NCBI RefSeq assembly: GCF_019578655.1
Contig: NC_063256.1
Location: 15,882,916 to 15,946,915, forward strand
Length of the DNA stretch: 64,000 nt
Source: Ricinus communis
Lineage: Eukaryota > Streptophyta > Magnoliopsida > Malpighiales > Euphorbiaceae
Direction: 5' to 3'
Part shown: piece by piece, positions 10,732 through 21,061 of the stretch
Numbering within the stretch: the stretch's first letter is position 1
How the letters are laid out: every line of letters begins with the position of its first letter
Translations under genes and position numbers: made by a program
Notes under the pieces: generated by a model
Databases searched by the model: none
Told to the model about the DNA's origin: nothing
The model's input: only the letters and a program-made list of their open reading frames with translations

Positions 10732-11690
10732 GAACACCACTTAAAACCAACATTCTTTTTTATGCATTCAGTTAAAGGTGCAGCTATGGTAGAAAAATTC
10801 TTAATGAACCTTCTATAAAAGCTAGCTAAACCATGAAAGCTTCTTCCATCACTTACACTTGTGGGTGTTGGCCATTCTCTAATTACTTTTACCTTTTCTT
10901 GATCAACATGAATGCCCTTGTCATTGACAATATATCCAAGAAAAGTAATTTCAGTAGTGCAAAAATAGCATTTCTTTATATTAGCATACAACTTCTCTTC
11001 TCTAAGCACATAAAAAACACAAGTTAAATGTTGTACATGCTCATCTAAATTTTTGCTATAAACCAAGATATCATCAAAATAGACAACAATAAATTTGCCT
11101 ATGAATGCTCTTAAAACATGATTCATCAATCTCATGAAAGTGCTTGGTGCATTAGTTAAACCAAAAGGCATTACTAACCACTCATATAAACCATGTTTAG
11201 TTTTAAAAGTTGTTTTCCATTCATCACCTTCTCTCATTCTAATTTGATGATAACCAGATTTCAAATCAATTTTTGAAAACAAATATGAACCATGCAATTC
11301 ATCCAACATGTCATCTAGCCTAGGAATGGGATGTCTATACTTCACCGTGATTTTGTTGATGGCACGACAATCAACACACATCCTCCAAGTTCCATCTTTC
11401 TTAGGCACAAACAAGACGGGTACGGCACATGGACTCATGCTTTCACGAACATAACCCTTCTCCATAAGCTCACTCACTTGCTTTTCGATTTCCTTAGTCT
11501 CTTCCGGATTACATCTATATGCTGGTCTATTTGGAATGCTTGCTCCGGGTATGAAATCAATTTGGTGCTCAATGCCTCTTTTAAGTGGTAAACCATTTGG
11601 AATTTCTTCCGGAAATACATCTTCATAAACTTGCAAAAGATCAACAACAACACTAGGCAAACAATTGGTTTTTTCATTCGAAATATGCAA
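10707..11690 (-). pseudogene. Reverse transcriptase domain of chromovirus pol
   Basis: RT copies the element RNA into DNA inside the virus-like particle. The open stretch is 327 codons, but the last about nine come from the LTR insert. In order it shows the upstream [12 protein letters not shown] and [11 protein letters not shown] strings, the fingers motif [19 protein letters not shown] (about 96-114), the first catalytic Asp in [14 protein letters not shown] (D142), [13 protein letters not shown] (about 174-186), the catalytic YFDD (204-207) and FLGYIV. It reaches GFKW near residue 317 and then loses RNase H. All RT catalytic residues are present, so this module alone is nearly intact. The codons upstream to about 11748 link to the protease region in a shifted frame. 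The Met at 11690 is simply the first in the open frame; the real protein is cleaved from a polyprotein. Confidence 0.93.
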
Positions 11691-11748
11691 AATCTCCTTT
11701 TACATAAGTACAAGCATGTGTTGCCTCAAAAGCATAGCTTCATTCACA

Positions 11749-12393
11749 TCACTCATTTTTGCATAAACACTCAATTTTTCTTTCATTTGAACCTTCCTTG
11801 TTTTCTCTCACCATGTGTTTCCCATTTTGGTCAAAAGAATTGGAATTTTTAGGTTCACTCATCTCACCTTTTTCTTTACTCTCAAAGGTTTCCCTTCCCA
11901 AAGAATTTCCTAATGAAGAACCCATTTCTTCATATTCTTGCTTGATGCGCATTTGGTCTTCAAAAATCCGTTTTGGAGTTAATTGTCCAAGGTTAAACCT
12001 TTTTCCATCCATAGTTAAAGTATACATATTTTTGAATCCATCATGACTAGCCCTTCTATCATATTGCCAAGGTCTCCCCAACAACATATGTCCGGCCAAC
12101 ATTAGTAACACATCACACAACACCTCATCCTTATATCTACCAATTTGAAAAGAAACTAAAACTTGCTTATTTACCTTTAGAACTCCACTTTCATTAAGCT
12201 ATTGCAACTTGTATGGTCTTGGGTGCTTGGTAGTAGGCAACTCCAATTTCTCCACTAGCAAAGTGCTTGCTACATTGGTACAACTTCCACTATCCACAAT
12301 CATGTTGCACAACTTGTTAGAAATCAAACAATGAGTATGAAACAAATTTTCCCTCTGCTCCCTATGGACATCATGTTTATTTTGCAAACTCAA
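11749..12393 (-). pseudogene. Aspartic protease region of chromovirus polyprotein
   Basis: The protease cuts Gag-Pol. At 12199-12393 the - strand encodes the start of the fold, with MIVDSGSCTNVAS (DSG active-site triad) and KLELPTTKHPRPYKLQ. An in-frame TAG at 12199-12201 replaces the Trp usual after KLQ. The reading then continues in 11749-12123 and just upstream with VLCDV, the LGRPWQYDRRASHDGF second half and a charged linker towards RT. The junction with gag is frameshifted by about one base near 12415-12425, since the homologous GDNLVVQRT string is out of the gag frame. Further frame change occurs between 11749 and the RT frame at 11690. Confidence 0.88.
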
Positions 12394-13550
12394 TGTTCTT
12401 TGAACAACAAGATTATCTCCCTTAGCACATTCAAATCACTACAATCTTCTAAAGAAGGCATATCATCATCACTATCCCCCTCACTCTCCGACTCAATATC
12501 ACCATCCCTTAGAATCATAGCTTTCTTATTTGGACATTCCCTAGCAATGTGCCCATGACCCAAACACTTAAAACATTTGATTTCCCTAGTTTGGGTTGGT
12601 TGATTCTCACCCTTTCCCTTATTACCCAAGTCAATTTTAGGTTTAGTTTCTTCAACTTTTAACTTAGTAAAAGGTTTATCATCCTTTTTCCCCCAAGAAG
12701 TTTTCCAAAAAGAAGAAGAACCCATATTTGGTTTAGAATCATACCTCTTTCTTTTCAATTGCCTTTCCGCTTTCATGGCCAAATTCATCATATCTTCAAT
12801 CTCCATATAATGTTGCAAATCAACAACATCAGCAATGTTTTTGTTTAGCCCTCTCAAGAACTTTGCCATGGTAGCTTCACAATCTTCTACCACATTTGCT
12901 CTAATCATAGCCTTCTCCATTTCTTTGTGATACTCCTCCACACTCATGGATCCTTGAATTAGAGTTTGTAACTTTTGATGAAGCTCTCTATAGTAGTGGC
13001 TTGGAATAAACCTCTTTCTCATGGTTTGCTTCATTTCCCTCCAAAACTCCATGGGTCTTTCTCCATATCTACGTCTTTCCTTGCAAAATTGATCCCACCA
13101 AACAATTGCATAATCACTAAACTCAACAGCGGGAAGTTTTACCTTTTTCTCTTCCGAATAATTATGACATTCGAAGATGAGTTCCACTTTTTGCTCCCAT
13201 TCAAGGTACACATCTGGATCATTTCTTCCTTGGAATGAAGGAATCTTCATTTTGATGCTTCCAAGGTTGCGATCAACATCATCATTTGGATGTCCTCTCC
13301 TAGCTTGTCTCCTAGGATTGATTTGTTGTCCCACCAAGGTGACTTGATCATCATCCAAAACATCCTCTCCTTCATAGTCCTCTTGGTCAATTGGTGGACG
13401 TCTCCTTCGTCTAGGCTCTCCTTGTAATTGGTTAAGGATGCCATCATGCCTCTCCAATTTTTCATTGACTCCCGCCATCATATTAAACATTCTTCGTCTA
13501 GCTTGAATCACATGATCATTTGTAGAAGAAGAACTTGTGTCTTTTAACAT
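12390..13550 (-). CDS. Chromovirus gag (capsid and zinc-knuckle nucleocapsid)
   Basis: Gag forms the virus-like particle and packages element RNA. The frame is open for 386 codons. The plant retrotransposon gag domain spans roughly residues 105-260, with VYLEWEQKVELIFEC, VWWDQFCKERRRYG, MRKRFIPSHYYREL and MSVEEYHKEME. A basic stretch (KKRYDSKP region) follows. The CCHC zinc knuckle CFKCLGHGHIARECPNK lies at about 326-342 (CX2CX4HX4C). The acidic tail (ESESEGDSDDD) is typical of the linker to protease. The Met at 13550 lies about 640 bp downstream of the PBS. The end at 12390 is not natural: a one-base frameshift near 12415-12425 ends it with FKEH before the protease frame. It is the longest intact coding stretch in the window. 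Confidence 0.93.
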   Translation of the reverse strand: MLKDTSSSSTNDHVIQARRRMFNMMAGVNEKLERHDGILNQLQGEPRRRRRPPIDQEDYEGEDVLDDDQVTLVGQQINPRRQARRGHPNDDVDRNLGSIKMKIPSFQGRNDPDVYLEWEQKVELIFECHNYSEEKKVKLPAVEFSDYAIVWWDQFCKERRRYGERPMEFWREMKQTMRKRFIPSHYYRELHQKLQTLIQGSMSVEEYHKEMEKAMIRANVVEDCEATMAKFLRGLNKNIADVVDLQHYMEIEDMMNLAMKAERQLKRKRYDSKPNMGSSSFWKTSWGKKDDKPFTKLKVEETKPKIDLGNKGKGENQPTQTREIKCFKCLGHGHIARECPNKKAMILRDGDIESESEGDSDDDMPSLEDCSDLNVLREIILLFKEH

Positions 13551-14189
13551 GATTGTAAAACCTAAAATTTTAACAAAAGAAAATAGAAAGAAACAATCTC
13601 ACAACACTCCCTCACGTGTTTCACTCAAAATTGATGTATACCACTCGTGTTTACATTCAATTTTGGCTTTTTTTTCTAATGATCTCACACTCTTGCCTTT
13701 TACCTCTCAAATTTTCCTTTTGATTTCTTAGATGAACTAAGTTTCTCAATCAAACAAAATTTCAAGAATGTAGTAATCAATGATAAATAAAAAAAATAAG
13801 GTAGTCTAACAAGAGAATAATAAGGTAGGCTTAAAGAAATAAACAATTTGTAGCAAATAGGCTAATAGAAATGAAAAACAAAGATAGATCATCAAAGAAC
13901 ACAAAGAGACAGAATTATAAAGATAGATCTCAATGGAATATGAAGAGTCACTTTTTTTTGTATGTAATCTGAGATCTAACACAAGAATGTCAAAGATAAC
14001 AAATTTTTTTTTTATGGACGAATTTCTTTTTTTTATATATATATGCAAACAAAATCTTGAGATAAGAAGAATAAAGATTAAAAAAAATAATGACAAGAAC
14101 AATAGATGGAAACAGGTGCAAAATATAAGATGAACACAAGATATTGAGAATTAAAAGATAGTTTTGGATACGTAAACCTCAATCTTGAA
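13551..14189 (-). other. Untranslated leader of the chromovirus
   Basis: About 640 bp between the PBS and gag, A/T-rich and without a recognisable domain. A 98-codon frame at 13806-14102 on - is hydrophobic (poly-T translated as Phe/Leu) and has no domain; I treat it as chance. Microsatellite-like T and TA runs occur near 13985-14042. Confidence 0.7.
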
Positions 14190-14206
14190 CCAATGCTCTA
14201 ATACCA
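14190..14206 (-). promoter_or_regulatory. Primer-binding site (initiator tRNA-Met type) of chromovirus
   Basis: The - strand reads TGGTATTAGAGCATTGG, four bases after the LTR end ...TTATCA. It matches the common plant Ty3/gypsy primer-binding site TGGTATCAGAGC with one C-to-T change. It sets the orientation and the 14211 boundary. Confidence 0.88.
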
Positions 14207-14598
14207 CTTATGATAAGAATTGTAGGTTTCATCAATTAACTCCCCAATAGCAAAAACACTATGATAAGTTGAATTAGAAGAAAACTAGAAATTACCAATT
14301 TAATCCACAAATTCGGATCATTCAAAGATTGAAGTAAGAAGATAGATGCTACTTAACCCCTTTACCAGCAAGGATAAAGATACCAAGACAGACTTTGAAT
14401 TTCCTCGTATGCTACAAACAAGATAGTTTAATAAATAATAAGAAAACAAAGATTTAGATTTTGACACCACAAGCTAGAATAAAGCTTGATAAGTCACATG
14501 CAAGAAATTAAAGACAAAATTCCTCACAATAAAACTCAAATAAAGTTATAATTCATATATCCAATTCAATCTCCCTCCAAAGAAAGAAAAGGACTTGC

Positions 14599-14606
14599 TT
14601 ATATAG
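14599..14606 (-). promoter_or_regulatory. Candidate TATA box in chromovirus LTR
   Basis: CTATATAA on the - strand, about 390 bp from the LTR end and just downstream of the 164-bp repeats. The second repeat copy has the weaker CTATATGG at the equivalent place. Confidence 0.5.
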
Positions 14607-14911
14607 AGTACAAGTCCATGCACACATTACTAAAATAGACTCACACACATAGGATTACTTTTACTCTTAAATGGCCTTAGTAACCACTACCCATATTAGT
14701 AGCCATTACTTGGTATTAATTACCCCATTAACTTGTATATGGTGGCTCTTAATAACCACTACCCATATAGAGTACAAGTCCATACACACACTACTAGAAT
14801 AGACTCACACACATAGGATTACTTTTACTTTTAAATGGCCTTAGTAACCACTACCCACATTAGTAGCCATTACTTGGTATTAATTACCCCATTAACTTTT
14901 ATATGGTGGCT
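14601..14911 (-). repeat. 164-bp tandem duplication in chromovirus U3
   Basis: Copies start at 14601 and 14765 (ATATAGAGTACAAGTCC in both) and differ at only a few positions; the second is slightly shorter. They sit immediately upstream of the candidate TATA box in element sense, the usual place for LTR enhancer repeats. The junction of the copies is also found in the LTR fragment inside pol at 10604-10731, so the duplication existed before that event. Confidence 0.88.
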
Positions 14912-15123
14912 ACATGTAACCCTAATTGTTATTAGCACAAAAATAAGTTAAATATTATTCCTTGGGCCTCCACGGATGCCTTATTGGGTTAAAATTATTG
15001 GGCTTTCCAAATGTCCCTAATTAAACTCAATATGGCTTCTTGGATTTGGACCTTGTGATTGGGCCTTCTTGTACTATTAATGGATCTTGGATCTCTTTAA
15101 GCTTTGAACTTGGATTCACATCA

Positions 15124-16253
15124 ATTTAGCCATTTCTGGAATTTTATAACTCCAAATGGAGTGCTACTTATTGCTATAGAAAATTTGAGATGTAATTCAC
15201 AAATGTTATAGAAATAGAGGAAGCTTGATTTTGCTGTTTTGATGGCCAACCTAGATCGTACTTTCTATTGCTTAATTTTATTGACAGTTTGACCATGGTG
15301 GATTGTTTTTGCTGTTTCTCTTTCTATACACATCCAATTGATGTAACATCAGTTTCAAATTAATCTAGACTTATAATATTACTGATCTGGAGAATATTAT
15401 TTTGGAATTCCTAATGTGAATTTTTTGGTGTATTTTTGAATGTGCACTATTAAATCTGCCATGTTGAAATATGGTATGTTTTTGGTATATCATAGGTATA
15501 TTATGGTTTCTTATATATTGTGGAGATGTTGATTATTTAAATAGAGTGGTGTATGATATATATAAATATAAGAATTATGGTTGGATGAATGTAAGGACGC
15601 AATGCTACTTGTGAATGAGGCAAGGCTGTGTGCGATATGAAATTCCCTATAAGATTATTGTTGGTTGTGTGTGTATGGGGATTCATGAAAATAAAAAACA
15701 AAATTATTGTTATGGAATTAAATATAATTCACAAGTTCATTCTTGTTCTAAAGAAGATACTATGACAATGTTTATATACACACTATAAATTCATAATTAA
15801 ATATCAAATGGTTTGATGCTTGATAATACTACATGTTTGATTGTGTTATTTTTCGTAGGAAATTATGTTATTCTTTTGCTAAGTTGCAGGCGCACTCCTC
15901 TGCATTATATTTTTCAGGATAGAAGAATTATAATTGGTCTTGACGAAATATTTGCATCTTTCGCAGTAGCATTATGTCAGGTAGGTCAGCAGGAGGTCGC
16001 CCTCAGTTTTTCTTGAACGTGACATGTCTAGTGGATTTTATTATCATGTATAAAACTAGTGCATTTTATGTGTATATAAAAAAAAGAGTACTATTTAATG
16101 TTGTGAGCTTTTTGGTGTGTGATATGTATGACTCATATAAATAGTTTTTTTTTATACATATTAATTTTGAGTTAAAAGTTAGTAGTTAAGGAACATGTTA
16201 TGTATCAGTCATTTACATACAATGTATGCCTGACATCCTTTACAAGTGTCACA
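15124..16253 (+). mobile_element. LTR remnant of a + strand Ty3/gypsy element
   Basis: About 1.1 kb of A/T-rich non-coding DNA ending ...AAGTGTCACA at 16253, five bases before a + strand primer-binding site. This is therefore the 3' part of a 5' LTR. Its left part is missing because the chromovirus inserted into it at 15123/15124. It resembles the LTR-A and LTR-B families only in general style, so I leave the family open. No gene is visible in it; a 67-codon frame at 15813-16016 has no domain. Confidence 0.75.
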
Positions 16254-16258
16254 TTTAG

Positions 16259-16274
16259 TGGTATCAGAGCATGG
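16259..16274 (+). promoter_or_regulatory. Primer-binding site (initiator tRNA-Met type)
   Basis: TGGTATCAGAGCATGG, five bases after the LTR end at 16253. A perfect common plant Ty3/gypsy PBS, it marks the start of the internal region of a + strand element. Confidence 0.9.
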
Positions 16275-16388
16275 TTTAGAATTCATTGGGATAGAATTGT
16301 AAAAGCATTTAAAAGCATGAATGCATATACATGTTAGGGATGCATATGAATGTAAGAATTAAAAATAAGTGTTTGTATTTTTAATAGG

Positions 16389-16586
16389 ATGAGTAGAGAG
16401 GGGCCGACCGAAAATCCTACTGACCTAAGTGATTCTGAGTCTGTTGATGGGTTACTTATGCAACCTACACCTAAGGCAATGAACCTATCGATGCAGCCTA
16501 GCACTAGTGAGTATCAAGGTCGTATCCCTGAAGATCGGGTGAACCTAGAGTTACTACTGTTCACTATGTTATCTAGTCTGAAATAG
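16389..16586 (+). pseudogene. Gag N-terminus of the + strand Ty3/gypsy element, truncated
   Basis: A 65-codon fragment begins MSREGPTENPTDLSDSES about 115 bp after the PBS, the expected position for gag. It is acidic and Met/Ser/Pro-rich, with no domain by itself. It stops where the Athila-like 3' LTR starts (about 16579-16591), so the rest of the element was displaced by, or lies beyond, that insertion; I find no continuation in the window. Assignment rests on position, not homology. Confidence 0.6.
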
Positions 16587-17241
16587 AGTGTGAGAAGTCT
16601 AAATTAACTAACAAATGATTATGAATGCAAATAAATAAATGAACAGCAACTGACAATTGAAAGACAATCACAACCAGAGAAACAAACCCAAAAGGGACCT
16701 AAGTGATGGAATTCTAAAGGTTGATTTTATAAATTACCAATCTTGCTTACCCGTGCCTAAATCCTGAATCGAACTCGGTTCCTCTCTCGAGCTCACCGAA
16801 TTCCTAAACCTGCACTAACCTAATGGAATCTTTTCCTATCAGATTATTACAGATTAGCATTAAGCGTGATTTAGATCTATTAAGAGTTGTTAATTCTTAA
16901 TCCGGCGAGTAAATTAACCTTATCTCTAAGTGTTAACTACCAGTTCTTACTATTCAAATTCCAATTGTAACAAGCATTTCTCAATGTCAAGAAACAACCC
17001 AAAAGATAATTAATTCAACGTCTCAAATTAACTGAGTCAAACTTTATTACTGAATAGCAAGAAGATTACAAGAATGGCAATTATAAATCTAACTAAGCAC
17101 AATCCATCAACAATAAAGACCCCAATGGGTTCAAAAGATCTAGCTACTCATATTCATAGTTAAAGCAAAGTAAGGAACAAATAAGGAAAAGAAAATTGAA
17201 GGCATGTACACCCTTCTCTTTCAAGTTGGATGAGAAACCCT

Positions 17242-17305
17242 AATTTGCCAATTCAAAATATCAAACCTTAATTTGCCAATTCAAAATATCAAACCTTAAT
17301 TTGCC
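17242..17305 (+). repeat. 28-bp direct repeat in Athila-like LTR
   Basis: AATTTGCCAATTCAAAATAT starts at 17242 and again at 17270, with a third partial copy at 17298. Perfect copies indicate recent slippage or duplication. Confidence 0.85.
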
Positions 17306-17489
17306 TCTTGAATGCTCCTAAATCTTGTTTTAATCTTCAAATCAATGTTGAAAATAAGTGCAATCCTCCCTCAATTGATGAATTTGAACTCCCAAAGTCG
17401 ACAATTAAGGTCTAGAAAACAAGTGAATTGAGTGTATATTGGAATTAGCTCAGAAAAATCGAGCCACCATTCACCAAATCGAATTTTGC

Positions 17490-17497
17490 CTATATAG
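17490..17497 (-). promoter_or_regulatory. Candidate TATA box in Athila-like 3' LTR
   Basis: CTATATAG on the - strand, at the edge of the G/C-rich segment. Assigned by motif only. Confidence 0.4.
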
Positions 17498-17916
17498 TCT
17501 CTTCAGCACGGCCATGGTCAAGCCTGTGCTGGTCAACACGGGCGGAGTCCAGGCCATGCTGAACCTAAGGATTATGTTGTGTTAACCTCTTCCAGGCCGT
17601 GCCCAAGCTAGTGCTGAGCCACCACAGGCCGTGGTGGAGGCCATGGTGGCTACGGAAACGTGCCAAAAGGCACTCTTGAAGGCAGCTAGTTGGCAATTCA
17701 GCAAGGCCGGAGTCTAGGCCGTCCTCAACCCTCGGGGTGCTAGTTGGCAATATGCCTAATCACGCATATTTCCCTCGGTTGTTGATAGTGTCCTTCGAAA
17801 ATTACCTGAAACGTGAAAGGAAATAAAAGACAGGTGATTCTAGCATAAAACGAGATAATCATGCACAAGAATGTAAACAATTAGGCATGAAAACATGTGT
17901 AGTATGATGCCTATCA

Positions 17917-17931
17917 AATCACCCCACACTT
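17917..17931 (-). other. Polypurine tract of the Athila-like element
   Basis: The - strand reads AAGTGTGGGGTGATT directly before the LTR start TGATAGG, preceded by TTGAGGACAAGCAAAAGCTT. The whole arrangement is typical of Athila-type elements and primes plus-strand synthesis. Confidence 0.8.
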
Positions 17932-19616
17932 AAGCTTTTGCTTGTCCTCAAGCAATCAACAACTCACTCCTCAAACAGATACCAAATAACTCAATCAAAT
18001 ACTTCGCAGGAAGTTAGCTCAAAACAAATCTCAAAAATCCATAATGAATTTCCCAAAAATCCCCAAATCACTAAATCCTTAAAAGAGAGAACAAAGTTAA
18101 TAAAACTGCTAAAATTAAAATGATAAACCATCCAAACTGAGAATTTGAGAACCATGCCTCACAAGATGTCACTCAAAACACACAAGTGTATATAGGTGAA
18201 AGAAGATCGCCAAGCTCTCAACGTAAAAATACAGAAAAAAGTGCTTACCATAAGCTTGCTTATAGATCCAATCTCCACTACTGTGAAATAATTAATAATC
18301 ATGATCAAAGGGTCTTGAGCCAGGTTGTAATGGGGTTAAGGTAGGGTATGGAGAAATATGGAAAGTAGGCTAAAAGTTGCTGGAAAATTATGCAGGTAAT
18401 GCAAGAAAATAGCCAAGGATCAAATGTTATACCAAATTGAACACTAAGTTGCTCCAACAATAAGATGATGCTCGAAATGAACTAAAAGAATATTAAATTC
18501 TCTTTTTTTTTATACATGCTATGTATATATATTACAACAGCTTATGTAGGAGCTGTTGTGGTTATTGACATAAACAATAAGAATGAATATCCAATTTTGG
18601 ATTGAAAGGAGCATCTACGAAAAATCTAACAACTTAGTGATTATATATAAAAAGAATGCAAATTGATCCAAAATGAAATGCAGCATAAACTTATATAATT
18701 CCCAGCAACAATGGTAGAAATAATGGTAAAATGAATAGAAGTGATAAAATGAGTGTCAAAAGTGAATTACAGCGAAAGAAAAGGCTAAGGCTTAAAATTG
18801 GTTCACTAAGGGAAAAACAGGGTTAGGCTTTTGGCCAAATTGTGTAAATCCTAAGTACCCAAATCATCTCATGGCTATAAAAAATTCATGTAATCTCAAA
18901 AGGAATCACAAAGCAAGTTCTAGAAATAAAGATTATGTACAATGCTCACTAAACAACAACAAAAGGAGCATAAAAAAAATAAAAAAATAATGATGCCCAA
19001 CTTGGCTCACCATTTGAGTGGGTTAAAATTGCATGAATTCTCAAACCAAAGTTTAAACAATCAATCATAATAATAAGTAGCAAGACTAAGAGTGTTCTAT
19101 TTCCAAGATAAAGTAAAATGGAAAAATTAGGGAAAAACACCAGTTTTACCTAGCTCGATTGAAATTAAGAGATTCGTTCATTTCCTTCTTCCAATAAGAT
19201 TCAATAAAAGCTATAAGGGTATCTATTCAAAAGAAAAAAATCATCAACTACTCGATTGAAACAAAACCCAAGATAATAATAAACTAAGGTACCTACCCCA
19301 CACTTGAGAATAACACTGTCCACAGTGTTAGAAAGATTAAAACTGGATAAGCATATGACTCGCACATCATAGTTATTGAAGATCATGCTTAGTTTTTAAA
19401 TTGGGAAAGCATAGTGTTCTACTAAAATAACTTAACATAAAAAAGAAAAATGAAAGGAAATAACATAAAATTAAGCATACAAAAAGCAAGAAAATAAAAT
19501 AAAATCAAATAAAGGAAATAAAATAAAAAGAAAAAGGAAAAAGAAAAAGAAAAGTTGCAAAAAAATTTTTCACTGCTAGGAGTCTGCTGATGGTGTATCC
19601 TCACTGCTTGGACCTG
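17932..19616 (-). other. 3' non-coding region of the Athila-like element
   Basis: About 1.7 kb between the third reading region and the PPT. It is A-rich on +, with purine runs at 19500-19560. Small frames (for example 18949-19140 on -, hydrophobic, 63 codons) lack any recognised domain. I see no gene here. Long non-coding DNA at this position is usual for the Athila group. Confidence 0.65.
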
Positions 19617-21061
19617 CTAGAAGATGAGGAGCAGGGGGCTGGGTGGATCAGGGTCCGTGAAGCAGCCTGCCAGATAGAACTCCATATCATCGATGAGCCG
19701 CTGATTTTGTGCTCTAGCGTCCATCAATGTTTTCATCTGCTCCACTAAGAAGTCCATCTGGGTGGCCTGCCTCTCCAACCTGTTCATAAGCTGATGAAGC
19801 ACGGTGTTCATTCTGCCAAGTTGTGCCCTAGTCTCCTCTTGAAACTATGCAAATTAAGTATGGTACTGCTGCTGTAGATTGCAGACTCGATCTAGTCAGT
19901 CAGCCAAAGCACTAATCTGAGCACTCGGTGTCCCTGCAAAATAAGAGGATGAGGCTCTAGATGGAGGCATAAACACTCTAGCTGGTTTGGGAATCCTAAC
20001 ATCCGGGATCCCAGCCGACAGATCTTGGGCTCCTCTAGCCGCTGCTTATCTAGCCTCCCTGACTATTGTGTTCACAAACCTATACTCTATACCATGTGGA
20101 TGTCTAGTAGCCGTGATCATCTACATGTTGATCATCTGTCTGATCCTTAGTGGTGTCATATCACCAATATTTGAAAGCTCTAACAGACAATCATCCAATA
20201 CATCCAGTCTCTTGGCTAACCTAGTCACGTACAAGCCAAAACAATAATATATCTTCTTCTGAGCGTCTATTATAAATGATCGGACTTGCCGAGCCAACAA
20301 ATATCCTAAGTCCAACTTCTTCTGATGTTGCATAGCCTAGAGGATGAAGACATCGGTCTATGTTACCGCTCCAAAACTATCTCCTCTACCTATAATGGTG
20401 TAAGCTAATAGGGTATGGAGATAGTGGAGATGATCCGGAAGGCTAGACGCCTTAGACCTGCTTGGGTAGTACATTTCCAGCCTAAGTACCATGAGTCCCA
20501 CATGGTGTCGTAGGATATTGGGTTGATGTAGAGGCATCCCTGATACTCCTCCCCCGAGATCTCCTGTTCAGTCCATAATCCCAAATGCATGCCAAATTAT
20601 GGGACTGACATTGAGAACTCCCTTCCCCCAAGTCTGAAATAAACTGCATCAGGCTAATGCCAGTTTATGATCTGTTGCTGCAGGAAGAAGGTGCTGAGGA
20701 ACTCAATTGTAAGCTCACGGTAGGTTGGCTCAATGATGTCAAAGGATCGCGCATATGGTAGAGTCTCGAACAGAGTGCGCGCATCCTAAACCAATCCCAC
20801 TCTTTCTAGGGATACGAAGTCAATGCAATGACCCGCCATCACTTGCTTCCATCTCATGACTTCGAATCGACTCTCATTATCTGCATTAGGGAATGTCCAC
20901 AATGGATGACGACCAGGTGCAGGTGGGTTAACAGCTGGTGCTTTTCGAGCTCGGACTAGTTGTTGCAGTGCTGTGGAGGATGATGTTCCTTTGCCACACG
21001 ATCGCTTGCTGGTAGGGACGCATTTTGGTTGCTTCCTACGGGATTGATCGCGGTCTGTCAT
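19617..21061 (-). pseudogene. Athila-type third reading region (env-like position), multiply broken
   Basis: Athila-group elements often carry an extra reading region after integrase, sometimes described as envelope-like; its function is not established. Here it lies on - in pieces. At 20786-21061 there is a basic Ser-rich start (TDRDQSRRKQPK) followed by SRFEVMRWKQVMAGHCIDF. At 20405-20590 is MHLGLWTEQEISGEEYQG. At 20121-20333 are LDLGYLLARQVRSFI and CFGLYVTRLAKRL. At 19617-19811 a heptad-like stretch (LHQLMNRLERQATQMDFLVE) suggests a coiled coil. Stops and frame changes separate the pieces, so it cannot be expressed whole. Signal peptide or transmembrane segments are not evident in the surviving parts. 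The assignment comes from position plus lineage-like strings. Confidence 0.7.

Larger units (their letters stand above)
9150..15123 (-). mobile_element. Degenerate Ty3/gypsy chromovirus, probably CRM-like
   Basis: A retrotransposon on the - strand. In element order it has 5' LTR (14211-15123), PBS (14190-14206), leader, gag (12390-13550), protease region (11749-12393), RT (10732-11690), integrase (9186-10603), PPT (9358-9371) and truncated 3' LTR (9150-9357). The gag-PR-RT-IN order is that of Ty3/gypsy. The reading frame continues past the PPT into the 3' LTR, and the C-terminus has an ITRSKSKKLQ stretch in place of an obvious chromodomain; both point to the CRM group, but less surely than the superfamily. 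RNase H is missing and replaced by a piece of LTR. Several Trp positions are stops. The 5' LTR sits inside another element's LTR on the right; the left edge is cut by the satellite array. Confidence 0.85.
14211..15123 (-). mobile_element. Complete 5' LTR of the chromovirus
   Basis: A 913-bp LTR in element sense from TGATGTGAATCC at 15123 to ...TTATCA at 14211. The start is proven by the identical LTR start next to the PPT at 9357; the end by the PBS at 14206. A candidate TATA box (CTATATAA on -) is at 14599-14606. Upstream of it lies a two-copy 164-bp tandem repeat (14601-14764 and 14765-about 14911). The first about 190 bp in element sense correspond to the coding end of pol but are not translated here. 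The right flank is another element's LTR. Confidence 0.9.
16589..17916 (-). mobile_element. 3' LTR of the Athila-like element
   Basis: About 1.33 kb in element sense from TGATAGGCATCATAC at 17916, directly after the PPT, to about 16589. The exact end is uncertain by about 10 bp; possible TG starts on + are 16579, 16589 and 16591. A candidate TATA box (CTATATAG on -) is at 17490-17497. A 28-bp direct repeat occupies 17242-17305 (two full copies, one partial). A G/C-rich stretch at 17510-17740 is full of CACGGCC/GGCCGTG-like motifs in both orientations. Short open frames here have no domain. Confidence 0.82.

Noticed and set aside
13806..14102. Hydrophobic 98-codon frame resembling a membrane protein
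   Set aside because: It lies in the chromovirus leader and is a translation of T-rich tracts; no family resemblance.
15813..16016. 67-codon frame in the + strand LTR remnant
   Set aside because: It sits upstream of the LTR end and PBS, in LTR sequence, with no domain or conservation evidence.
18481..18540. tRNA or other RNA gene in the T-rich/palindromic stretch near 18.5 kb (ACAGCTTATGTAGGAGCTGT)
   Set aside because: A short imperfect inverted repeat only; no cloverleaf, A/B box or conserved arms could be traced.
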